The notes beneath the pieces were generated by a model. It worked only from the letters and a program-made list of their open reading frames with translations, was not told where the DNA came from and searched no databases. From Luscinia megarhynchos (Eukaryota; Chordata; Aves; Passeriformes; Turdidae), in the NCBI GenBank assembly GCA_034336665.1, contig CM067569.1, positions 20,157,820-20,221,819 of the forward strand: a stretch of 64,000 nucleotides of DNA. Direction: 5' to 3'. Of the stretch, positions 22,706-35,310 are shown piece by piece; position 1 is the stretch's first letter, and each line of letters opens with the position of its first letter. The position numbers and the translations under genes are program-made.

Positions 22706-24587
22706 TCAATTCAAGTAGCAGCTGCCACACTTGTCCACATATATGTTCTCTGTCCCTAACACAGAAAGTCGAGGAAATTTTGATTTGTCTAAGTCTACTG
22801 CAGACCATATGGGCAAGAAATCCATGCTTCCTCAATGGGAATGCCTTGCTGTGCAGTTGTGATAGGGTGTGTGGGCATATGTTTCTGCTTAGCCTAATTA
22901 ATCTTTAAATTATTTCAATAACCAATTCTTTGTTGGCAGGCTATGCTATCTGTTACTACATTCATGCACATATTATCAGGTTCACATATAGAGCCATCTT
23001 TACTAGTTGAAGACAGCTCATCACTTCAACAGGGAACATTGTGTCCCCTAGTAAGGTATAGGTAATGCTTAAAATAAGATTTTCCATAAAACTAGAAATA
23101 ATTTATGAACTTGAAATACTTGCCATAAATGCATTATAATGCTACTTCAACTTTCTGTTGTGATTAATAGCACTGACATTAGATCAGAAAGTTTATGAGT
23201 AAATAACAACAACAACATTAAAAAGGTATGGACAGAGTCCAAGCAGATTTCAGTTTGGGGTTGAACAATTTTCAACATATTTTTACTTTCACTAATAAGT
23301 TCTCATGTCTAATCTTAGGGACATCTCATCCTAAAAAGGGATCGGATCTGACGTAGGGAGCAAGAAGCTTCAGCAGTAGGGAGTCTTTTCCCTTCTCTCT
23401 GTACAGGTAGAAAAATACCTTTATCAAGCTGGAAAGGGAAACATAACCCAGCAAGATACATAAAGTGTGACAGGCTTAAATGTAAATAGTGAGGAAAATG
23501 CTAAGCAATCACTAAAAGTGTGCAGTGTCCATGAGTAGCTGTAACAATATACTCCTCAGATTGGATGCCCACTTTTCAAGATTTGCTATTATTTCTACCT
23601 CAAAGGAGCAGAAATATTCTCTGTCTCAGGATGTTTTCTTCCCTTCCATTCATGAAAGAATTAAGAGCACTCTTCTGCCCATTCTTGCCCCATCCACCCT
23701 GGAAAAGGAGAGTGAAGAAATTTTAAAAAATTAAAAGCCTGCAGGAGAAGGTAGGCTGTGCTGTTGGGGACAGATTTAAAAAGTGAAATTGCTGAAACAG
23801 TGTAGGGTTAGAGATAGATTTAACAGTTTACATAGACAAATGAGAGAGCAAAAGTACAAGTAATGATAGATTTTTTTCCTTCATGTAGAACTACTTAAAA
23901 CTGATTGCTTTGGATGAAATAACAATACATCTTTCTTAGCCTAATTTTTAATTTATAGAGCAGATTGAACAGTGCAGGTTTGGAAAAGTTCTGAAATTTC
24001 TTCTTTGCATTACTTTCTGCTTGTTTTTACCCAAAAGATAAAGATACAACCCAGAGATGTGCTAAATCTAAAATTGTTTGGAAATAGGGAACCAGAAGCT
24101 TAGGGGACATAGGAACATAAAGCAAAAGAACCTAAGCTTGTAATACTTTAGACCAAGGCCCATCATGAAATCTCTGACCTGTGGATTCTTACTCAGCACC
24201 ACTGGCAATGAAGTATTTTCACTTGTAAGACTCAAACCTTGAAAGCAATTTGGGAGAGGAGCAAAGCACTTTTTCTCTGCTGGGATTTAATTTGCTTTCT
24301 GTCTTTGTTTCTGTCAGCCACAAGGGAATCTTTATCTACCCACAGCAAGCCTAAAACTTTTGCAATGGGAAGGATCTGAGCACAGCAACATGAAACAGAA
24401 ACAAACATAAACAAAACCAGAAATAAAGCAAAGATTGACTTAAAAAATGCATTATTCCTTCATCTCTCCTGCCTCAAGAAGATTTAAGTTTGTAGAGAAT
24501 GTTAGATCTAAGTTCAGACCTTTCTTGCATAAAGAATCATAATAAATAGTCATAAACTTAAGACCCAGATTTTGAAATAATATCAGC

Positions 24588-24618
24588 CATCATCATCATC
24601 ATCATCTTCATCTCCATC
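24588..24618. repeat. (CAT)n microsatellite
   Basis: Six perfect CAT units followed by the degraded extension TTCATCTCCATC. It is a simple trinucleotide repeat in non-coding DNA. Confidence 0.9.
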
Positions 24619-26937
24619 AAAGCTCGGAGAGCATTTTGGAACTATCACTATACTAATATTCCTAGTTTGGCCATTGCACAGGCAGTTTTTTTTTTCAAAC
24701 CTCTTTCTTTGTCAAAGAATTAAATAATATGATATATAATCCTCTTCTTAGCTTTAAAATTTAAGCTAAAATAATCTGGAAGGCTTCACTTAATAACCCA
24801 ACTCAAAACAATCTCTATGTGACCTGTTTAAAGCTGCAGAGTTCTTCTCTATTCACAAACTCCCAAAATCTCCATTTCCCACCAGTGCAGTCTCTTATCC
24901 TATTGGGTGGGCATTTCACACAAAAGCCTGTATAACGCCAGAGACAGAGTAAAGTAGTAGGTCCCAGGTATTTGTCCTTTGACCAATCTACTTGCAGCTG
25001 AGAATCTATTAGCTCCTGCTGAGTCCCAGCCTGTCGTGCTTTCAGTACCCTGTTTAGTTCTAGGCCTCAGGATCCTTCGTGGCAAATTCAAGTGTAATGC
25101 CTTGTTGACTCATCCCCAGTCTCAAGTACCCAAACTACCAATGTCATCCACACTCTGAAAATCAGGATTGTCTAGTCTTCTAAGTAACCACCGTCCCAAT
25201 GTGGTAAATTAAGTGCTGTGCACAAACTTTAGACATGGACTTGCTTCCCAGCAACCAATCTACTAAGTACCTTAAGCAAGATACCAGTATTAAAGTTCTA
25301 GGACAGAGCACAAATCCTGCTGTGCTGTCCCTTTGACAGGATGTTTAATTTTAATAAAGGGCCAGAAAGGAAAACTGAGGGCAGTATTGTTTTAAAAGTT
25401 ATCACATCTAGTCAACCAAGACCCTTGAGTCTTCACATTTGTGTTTTGCTACATCATCTATGTCTGCCTCAGTCTGAGGCTTAAAACTGATGAGGGAGAA
25501 GTAAGCTGTATATAGAGAATCTCTAAGGCTCTGAAATGTTAGATCATAGCAAGTAATTTGTAGCATTTGTTTGAAACAAACATACAAATTACAGAGAATT
25601 ACTGAAAGACATACCCTGAGTCATACAGCTTTTGCTGTCACTTGTCTACTGAATAAAGTGCTCCACTCTGGGAATGTCAGTGCTTTATGTTGAAAATACA
25701 AAATATTAAAAGTCATGTCTCTATGATGTATACTTTATAGCATATACAGAAATACTGCTGTTTAATTTGGGATACCCTTAATGTCCAAATAAGGAGTCAA
25801 GTTTCCTCTGTAGCTTTCAATGCAGTTTCAGAGAAAGCTCAATTATTTTTGAGACTCTGAAAATTGAATGACTGTCACAGTCTAACACCAAGCTGTGAAT
25901 CTCGGACAGAAGTCCTGCTGTTATGACTCCCATCTGAGGTCCTGTACACCACACATTCCCATAACAGGACACTTGGCTGCAAGATGTAATTATTTCTCTT
26001 AAATTAAGAAATCTGTCGTGTCCTACCCATGAATTACCCTGAAAACTCACTTCATTATCTCCAAGCCATTAAAACAGTCCCAGTTTTATTTTGCCATTGC
26101 AGCACTTCTATTAGGTGTGAAACTAGTGCTTTCCTCTGGGATTGCACAGTATTTTAGGAAACCTCTCTGTACACAAGCCTTTGTCTGAGAATGTTTATCA
26201 GTACAAACCATATCTATAACAAATCAATAAACATTTAAAATGGGTAACGTGGTGTAGGGAGATAAGAGCTTCCACCTAAAGACTATGAATGTGCAACCTC
26301 ATGGTGTTCAATAGTAACACAGGTTCTGACTACTGGGTATTTACAACATTGTCTTTGTGCTTATACTGGTTAGAGACCATTTCTAAGAAATAAGCACCTT
26401 CCTTATTTAACTGGAACCTTGCTTGACTGACCCTGATGAGGTGGACAAAGGCAAAGACACTGAGTATCATTTATCATATGCATTTCAGAGTGATGAGGGG
26501 ATAACAACAGCGGGGACCTACAGGGCAAAGTCTGGGAGTACTGATTTAGATACTGGACTGCAGTGATGCATCTCCTGTGCCAACTCGGTCTGACTGACCC
26601 AGAAGCTTGGGGACAGATTTTCCTCCTCTGCATATTAATTAAGGGAATATATGCAAATGTAACAAGCCTTAAAACTATCAGTCATACATCTTGACCTTAA
26701 TAAATAAATTTGGATACTGCATCGAGACCATTCCAGATTTATTGGCTGTAGCAACCATTTTAAGGACATTGCCACATGCCATTTTACCATACTGGATACA
26801 GGAAGTTTTTCTTCTGACGAGAACTTCACTGTGATTGATTTAAGACACATTCACTAGCAATTTTGATAGTCAGACAAATTACAGTCCAAGGTATGTACAT
26901 CTGTCATTCTGCCAGGTACATTCTTGTTTGAAAACTC

Positions 26938-26971
26938 ATGTATATATGTATGTATGTATACATATGTATAT
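26938..26971. repeat. (TATG)n / TA-rich microsatellite
   Basis: Interrupted tetranucleotide repeat made of TATA, TATG and GTAT units with an internal ATACATATGTAT palindrome. It is short and probably length-variable. Confidence 0.88.
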
Positions 26972-27130
26972 TCTTGTTCCCATGCCACACAATGCATTAT
27001 GGTGAAAGTCACTATACTTTGTAGCATCATCATCTGGTGATGCTTGAAGTTGCACAGATTAAAGAAATTGCTCTGCCTTCCAGTGGGTATTTAATTTGCC
27101 TAAATGTTAGCTGCCATTTCTCTGTGGTGA

Positions 27131-27163
27131 ATTTCAACTTGATTTCAATTTATTTCAACTTGA
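27131..27163. repeat. Short direct repeat, 21-bp period
   Basis: ATTTCAACTTGA occurs at 27131-27142 and again at 27152-27163, with a partial ATTTCAA between the copies. It is a minor local duplication. Confidence 0.8.
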
Positions 27164-30100
27164 ATCTGTAAAAGCTGCTTGGTAGCTATGGAAAATTAAT
27201 TGCATATAGTAGAGCAAGACTATTAATAGCTTTCCAATACTTCAAAATAATAGAGACACACATCCCTTCATGAGTTGGGTACATCAGAATTTCATCCCAT
27301 ACCTCACCCCATGCAAACACGTATCCCTCTGCATCCCATGCAAATACAGACTGTGGCAGGACAGTGTAATGAGGACTACTGCAGCAGAGCCAGAAAGAGA
27401 AATCCTATATGGTTTGCAGGAAATGGCAGATGTTAATTTGAATACCCTTTTCATATAAAAAAATTACCAGACTAGCTGGTAATGGCCTAGAAGAACTATT
27501 GTCAATGACAGAAATTGTGCTGTTGGGTTTTATGAGATAAATCTTCCAACGTTCATAGAAGCAATTGCAATGCAAAAGCATCTCCTTAGCAGAAGAAATG
27601 GTGATCTGATGGCAGCTATTGAGATCAACCTTCAGCCTTAACATACGACTCATACCATTGTTGCCAGAACTTTTGATGGAGTAATATTTATTAACATGTT
27701 GAAATCTGATTCTAGCAACAGCACACTTAATGATTATGCTCTGAAAAGTTTTGTCATACCTTCGAGCCAGAGAAGCAGGCCTGCAGGCTAAGCTGTTTGT
27801 GCTGACAGAAGTCTCAAGTTTCAGATGAGAAGCAGGAAAGGAAATGGAACCAAAAGGTTTTCCAAAACTCTAGCACCAAGCCAGCAACAACTCTGGGGAA
27901 AACACATTACAGGAGTTACATGCTGAGCAAGGCCCTGATGGGTTTATACATATGGTGCGGGCAGCTGAGTTTCCTTCATCTGTAGAACTTGAATAGACTG
28001 AGAAGACACTGAGAGAAATCCCTCCAAAAGTAAGTATATGACAACAGTGAATTGCATTCCCCTGGTGTGCTAATGGGACATGAAAAGCATGTGCTGAAAT
28101 AGGGGAGATTTTATTGGATTTTTATTCATTTTATGCTGCCCGCTTATTTTCTTCTCTATAATTTCTAAATATTTATAAAGTTGTATATATTCCTAAACCA
28201 CCGCAATATGCAGTAAGTACACATATACCAATCTGAGTTACTACTATTGGGAAAGAGAAAGAACAATCAACTTATCATATTTAGCAAAAAATGAATTGGT
28301 GACATACTACACAACTAGAATTTTTACAGAAACTTATTCTCCTGCAATTCATTGCTTTAGCTCTCAGGAACCCTTATACAGGAATATAAGTGTATAAAAA
28401 AAAAAGTAATTGGAATATGCTAACAGGACAAGTCGTATCAAGACATCAGGACTTAGATTTTAGTATCTCTACTAGGTGACATCCCAAAATTGTTGTAATC
28501 TTCAGGCTTCATCATGAACTCAAGGACTTTTCATAAGTTCTAGGTTATTTTTCTTTATTGTGCTTAGGCAGAGCAATCATAGGCAATAGAGCCTATAAAG
28601 ATCCAGTGTCACTTCAAACTTTGCTAAGCCCTTATTCCTACTGTCATTCATCAACAGTAGGCTCCACTCCTAATTATTATATATTAATGCTGTGTGAAAA
28701 AAAGTTTCCTTTATAGCTACATCAGCATGCTTCTCTGTCTCTTATTCTTGTTGCTCCATCTTTGCTGCAGCAGCCAGACACACACCTTAAGGAACCATGG
28801 AATTAAGCAGCCTGGATGTTGGAACCAGCTGAACAGCTCAAAGCAACTGCACATCCTGGAACGTGCAAATAGATTTATATCATCTATATGAAGCATATTT
28901 TATTGAATGAACAATAGACCAAATCTCTCCATCTCGTGAATTCCAATAAAACTCATGAGCTTAACCTCAAACTGGATAGATATTAAAATAAATTTCTAGG
29001 GATGTATAATCAACAGAAATCTGACCTGATCTCGCTTCAAAATAATCACCATGTAATCAGTTCCTGTGCAAAAACAGGAGTCAGTGCTTCCTCCTCACTC
29101 TCTCCAGCTGTAAAAAGCTGGTCCATATTAAATTAACGTGTGCCTTTGACTTCTCAGTCTTTGGAGCTCGTGTTTGTGTGTGGTCTGGTCTCTCTGTAGA
29201 ATATGTCCAGCAACTCACGTGTGTCTTCTACATTTGTTCAACAGCTATGAGTGGCTCAGAGTATCCCTGCAAAGTGAGGCACATATGGCAATGATTAATG
29301 GGGGTTGAGAGGTAAATAAATAAGTTGTGGGGGGGGACTTTGAAAAGGGCACAGAATGGAGGAGAACAAAGCATCCCTTGAGTCTGATAATGAATTCATA
29401 ACCAACTGTAAGAGCAAATGAAGAGATAGTGCCTACCCCTAGAAGCAAGAGAAAACAAATTAGGCAGACACATTATGAACCAGGATTTATAACACAATAA
29501 AAATGAAAAATATCGTATCTGGAAAGATCATAATAAAAGCATCAGCTTCCTGGCAGTTCTGAAAGAGGCAGCAGGGCTACTGGACTATTAGAGATAGCTT
29601 CAAACAGCAGTTGATAGAAATCAAGGGGAGAGCAAGAAAAATTGTATCCTTTATATTAACCTATAGAGTTCTGTGTTGTTACATTGCAGATTGCACCTTT
29701 CATCTGTAAATACCTACAAATTGTATGTGAAATATATGTATGAGAACACAGAGCTGCACACAGAAAATGTCTGTTGAGATATGAATGAGTTACCTTTGTG
29801 TTGATACTTGAGTATTGGCCCTTTCTCCTGGGGCAGGCTAGAAGGATCTGAAGTTGCTCAAGATGCCAGCAGCCTTATAAGGAAAATATGGGACAAAAGA
29901 ATACAATAGCTTAGGCCAAACACTGGGGATCAGGAGTCTTCAAGTTGTCTTGACCATGGTCTTTTCTTCCTGCCTTGGTCCTTTTTCATTTCTTGTTTGA
30001 TGTTATTTTAAACCAAATACAAAACATTGGGTAATTTCCTGCTGATTCCACAATTTTCTTTATCATTTGGGCACAAAGCACCGTTCAGACACTTATCCAA

Positions 30101-30264
30101 TGCACTGATGAGTCTCAGGAGAGATGGAATCATAAACCTCTCTGAAGCAGCTGCCTTCTTAAGGAGCAAAACTTCAACAAACCTGAAACAAGCAAGCAAG
30201 CTTTCATATTACTCGGGTTTTCACTTTTTTCTGCCAAAAAATCTCTATACAGCAATGTCTATGA

Positions 30265-30278
30265 GTAATATATATTAC
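30265..30278. repeat. 14-bp perfect palindrome
   Basis: GTAATATATATTAC is its own reverse complement. In AT-rich DNA such palindromes arise by chance, and nothing around it suggests a specific function. Confidence 0.85.
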
Positions 30279-33200
30279 ATCACAGTCTACACCACTTCAC
30301 CATCGCTGCTACTGGCTGTCATAAGAAGGATGAGGCTATCCAGTTCCAGGATTTGAGGTATTCCATTTGAGTTTGAGTGTATTTCATCCACCATGAGCAG
30401 CTTTCCTAATGCTTAGCTGAGAAGGAGATGGTAATTCATTTGACCAAGTGCATTGATCAATTCAGATAGGGAAGAATATAAAAGGCAAAGAAAATGGTCA
30501 AAGTAAGAGCTGTTTTTCTAGGGGTTTTTTTAAATTAACATTTTCAATTAGTTGAGTGTTTTTACATCTTTGGATCCTTTGGCTAAATCTGAGTATGATA
30601 CCACAGAAATAATGTCTTAATGCATAGGATAATGAATAGAAGAGCAATACATACTACATACTTGTGCAAATATATTCTCAGGTCACTGCTAGGCTGATAA
30701 AACGCTCATATGCTGCTCTTTGATTCTGTGACATGAGTAGAGCTCCTTTACTGAATTATGATATTGCATTTATTCATTCTAGGTCCAGCTCTTAGGCAGC
30801 ACAGCTACAGTTCCATTTGGATGTCCTGAGCTTTGCACATGTAATAAATCACTGTGGCAGCAGAGGGATTTATGTGAACAATTCCTCATACATTTATACA
30901 AATTCATACACCTATCAAAGACTGTCTTTCTTTACAGCGCAGTTCAAATAGCACCTGCAAAAGCCTGCTAAGTTTCAGGATCTGACATGTTCATTGAGTC
31001 AATTCATGCAACAGAAAATTCAGTAGGACCAAAGACTCACAGGACCTTTTGGAGGAAAGCTGAACATGGAGACTCATTGTTACTTCCTTGTTCACCCTTT
31101 AGAGCCCCAAACATTCTGTATGTTCAGGTATTGAAATCAAAGTTACAGTAATCTATGCATTCTTGACTGTTCTCACATTTTAGGACGTTCACCATGTCCC
31201 AGTTGTACTGGCATGGCACTTTCAAGCAAGCAGAAGAACCAAATACATATTTAGCAAAGCTGACACACAGAAGAAAGAAATATCTTCTGACCCAGAGTTA
31301 TGCTGAGCACAAGGAACAAGTCAGGATATTCAGAAAAGCTCAGGACACTGGACATACAACTCCCATTAAATATTGGTTAAGTGACTTCATGGTTGTTTGG
31401 GTTTTTTTAAATACTAGCTGCAGCTATTCAAAGAACACACCAGTTAATATATTTGGATGCCATTACTCTGGTTAATAAAAATAGGAGCCTAAATCAGGCT
31501 TCTGAACCCATACTAAGGCATTGAAGTGTTCTGGTTTGTAAAAGTGCTGAATACCAGCCACTCCCACTGACTCAATGAACGTGCTCAGCACCTTGCTAGC
31601 AAATCAGGCCCAAATTAGAGCACTGACATGAAGCTATTAATCAGCTAAGTCTCAAAGCAAAAACAGTTCATCAGGGGAATCAAGGAATAGAAAAAATTAA
31701 GACTACAGGGAAGAGTGAAGAGATTGCTCTACAAAGTCAGCTTCAGATTGCTACAAGAGATTTTTCTTCAGAAGTTTGACATTATTCATGTATGTAACAA
31801 ACAGTTCCACAAACAGAAGCTCTTTGCTTAAGTCTGCTTCAACAACAGTAACACCAATTTCATATAATGCACAATGCATCCCCAGAGATTTGCCCTAAAT
31901 CAAGTTGACAAGAAAATCAAGACAGAAACCATGCAGAAGAGCTTTGAAAAATAAATCAAAAAGGCTATGCTGATTCTGCAGCACAGCTCTGTGCACAGAT
32001 AAACCAGCTTCCTCCAAAATCATCTCAGATTGTTGCTAGGGCATGTGAAAATGTACAGAGGCATGATAGGAGCAATGTATACATTATACATCACCCATGG
32101 ATATGGAAAAGAAATTACCTTCACTTCCTGAATTCTGTTGTAACTACTTCAGCACTACTATTGCTTCAGCACAGCCAGAATTGGACCCCTGTTGTTGAAT
32201 ATAGGATGTTCCTCTAAAATGTTTGAACTGCCACTAAATTAATTTCATGGTCACTGGACACAGGTTTTCCTAAACAATGTCTCTTCTGATTTTTTGCAGA
32301 GATTTTGCAGTTTTCTTTGCACAGATTTATATGTTTTCCACTTATGCATTTTCCTATCTTGCCTTAATATGGTTTTATAAGAGGGTGAACATTCAGTCTC
32401 TTTCCAGAGACACATGGCAGCCAAAAAGCTTTCCTAATGTGTCCCTTGAGAAGTCTTGGGGCAGAGGAGTCCCACATAGGATAGATCTACCAGAAAATTC
32501 TTTGTCATACCACGCCCCAGTCTCTGCCACCAGTACTGGGGGTTTAACCATATGAAAGAAGATATCCATATGTTCCAAAAATGTCAAAGTTCTGGTGCAC
32601 CCTGAGAGGTGTGAAAGACACAAAAATTCAGAAAATATTCAATGTTACTCTGACTTAGATGGTGGTATGTTAAGGCCTGAAATTTACGAGATATTTAAGT
32701 CACCAAAACCCTTTCAGTCTTTGGCTGGCTGCATCAGTGATTCTGGCCTACATATTTTGGTAGACACATCCTCCTCCATAATTAATTTGATACAATCTTG
32801 TTTTGACAAATATGCACTTCAAAAACATTATTATTTCCTGACATATTTTTCACAAAGCTCTACATCTTTTTTGCACCTTATATTCATTATTTTAGGCAGC
32901 TCCCACCCCAGAGTCCTTGCACTCCATGTTCCCAAGACATGAAATTGAATGACTAAGGGAAAAATGTATGAAAGAAGGTGGCATGAATAACAATGAAGAT
33001 GGGTGTGCTCACATAAATCAGAATTCACCATGGTCACAGATGGCCTCCAGCCTCAACACTGCCAGGTGACAGTGATTTGTAGGCAGTGCAGCAAAGACAG
33101 GCCTTGAAGGGGGTTTTGGAAGACAGTCAGGGGGTAGCTGAAGTTTGGCAGAAGGTTTTACAGGAGAATGTGTCTAAATGAAAAAATGCAGACAAATAAG

Positions 33201-33365
33201 AGGATAAATGTTAGTGGAATAAAACAAAGGCACAGAAAATCAGGTATTGCATTAAATAGTGAAGGAAGTCTTAGCAATGAAACATAAACTGCTCTTTTGG
33301 TTTTAAGTACCAAAGCTGGTATTTTTTAAAATGAAACATGATTTTTGGTTTGGTTTTAATTGTCC

Positions 33366-33392
33366 AGCTTATATTACAAGCTTATATTAACA
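33366..33392. repeat. Short tandem duplication
   Basis: AGCTTATATTA is repeated in tandem with a period of about 14 bases and is followed by a third AAGCT. It is a small slippage product. Confidence 0.75.
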
Positions 33393-33618
33393 AGCTAGTT
33401 GGGTCTTTTTCCACTTGGAAAAAATACTGACAACCCATGTTCGAAAATACTAGGAACTTTCATGGTGGAATATGTTCACTGGAACATTGACAAAAGGCCA
33501 AGTCTATTAGTATATTGTTAAGAAACAAGGTGCACATAAAATCAGTCTGATATAACAAACACAACTTTGTATCCCAGCTCATCTCTATCATGTTTGGCAG
33601 CTTTTTCTGAATCATTAT

Positions 33619-33646
33619 GTTAATGTTACTAGTTAATGTTACTAGT
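33619..33646. repeat. 14-bp tandem duplication
   Basis: GTTAATGTTACTAG occurs twice in direct succession at 33619-33632 and 33633-33646, with both copies identical. The identity suggests recent slippage. Confidence 0.88.
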
Positions 33647-35239
33647 AAAATCTTTGAGGGCAAATTTCATAGGCAAAGGTAATAGTTCTTCCTAAATTAA
33701 CTGACACAGTTGAGAAAAAACAGACAAGCTTTTGTACTGTCAGTTTCCTAAGCCTTTGACAGAAACAATCCATCATTCCCTGTAGATTTACCTTCCCTGA
33801 CCCTCTAACACAAGCATCTGAATATGCTATTTAACTTGCTAGTAACGTAACTATAGAGAATAACACAGTCTTGAGTAAGACATGGACATGTTCAGACAAG
33901 GAACAAACTGAGGAGTCTAAATTGAAGTTCCAAATAAGCATCATTCTAGAACAAATTTGCAAGCCTGGATCCCTCCCTGTTTAGTCCTGACAGAGTCCAT
34001 GGCTTTCATTGACATCTGGGAGTGATTGAAAGGAGGGAGCACTCGCAAAGACCATTCAATTATTGAAGATCTTGAAAACCATTATTCAACTTCTCTGTAT
34101 ATCAGAAGAGAAAGAAGAGGGGAAAAAAACCAAACACCTCAAAACTATTCACTGATTTCCTTAAATTTCTAGGAAAGTAAAGAGAAATTTCACGCCTTCC
34201 TTAGTGATATGTATTGGGGGCAAATATCCAAACATAAAACATTACAGTTTTAGGAGCCACACACTGGCCCATTGACTTCTCTCACTATTATTTATGCTAA
34301 TATACAGAACCAGCTCTTTCTTTGCAAGAGAAGAATTCTGGACATGTGTGTGACTTGGGAAGGTGTCTGTTTAGAGACTGAGTGGAGTGCTACTGTTCAA
34401 AGAAAAAAATCAAACAAGCTCACTGTGCTTGAAATGTATACAACTATACAAGGTTACTGAAGAAAAACCCAACAAAAACATGATTCAAAGAAGAGCAAGT
34501 TCCTAACCATTGACCTGGTTAGAAGGACTTCTCCACTAACAGGTATCTGGTGTTGTTACTTAATGACCAAGCCTAACTTCAGCACTTTTCATGTGGGGCT
34601 TGAGCTACAGATCCTTGCGTTGGTGTGTTGAGAGTGGGAGGAAGCAGGAGGGTGCCAAGCACAGGCTGCTCTACCACATCCAGGGGACAGAGCAGGAATC
34701 TCTGGAGAGATTCTAGGGGAACACAGGAGATCCCTCTTCCACTTGGTGTGTCCAAACTGATGCTGAGCACTTCACAAATGCTGTGCAAGGTTCATGTACA
34801 AGCTGGAACAAGACCAAAACTTATGCAATCCACCTCCCTCAGCTATTTTGAGTTTGTGTCAGACAGAAGTTTGGACATGGTTAATGCTTTTACCAATTGT
34901 AGACAATAAAATCCATCGATCGTTTGAGAGCAGAGTTCTATTGGGATCAAAAAGCAACTAATGTCATGGTTCATAATGTCCACAAAATCCTGACCCAAAT
35001 CTCACCAAAAGCTTACAAAATTCAAATGTCACTTTCTTGGTCTATCCCTGACAGAGACAAGGAAACTAAAGCCATATAAACCACATGAAGAGTCTTGGCA
35101 AACCAGTTCTGTTACTTCATGAAAAGGTCTGGACACAGTTGCAGAACGTGTGCTTATCCAAAGCTACTCAGCCATGAAAAGGTGGGGCTGTCACTAGCAG
35201 AAGTGTACTTAGTGGGAGCTGTTATGCAGCATGGTGACA

Positions 35240-35310
35240 GTATCATTTAATATATTGTTATATTATTACCATTAATATTATTTATATTCTTATATTATTA
35301 TTTAATGTTT
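35240..35310. repeat. AT-rich low-complexity block
   Basis: The block consists almost entirely of A and T, with recurring TATTA, TTAAT and ATATT words. It is low-complexity DNA with no recognised element. Confidence 0.8.

Larger units (their letters stand above)
21964..26937. other. Non-coding stretch
   Basis: No coding exon is recognised. A possible second MIR relic lies at about 22603-22705 and a CAT trinucleotide run at 24588-24618. The remaining ORFs are short and featureless. Confidence 0.6.
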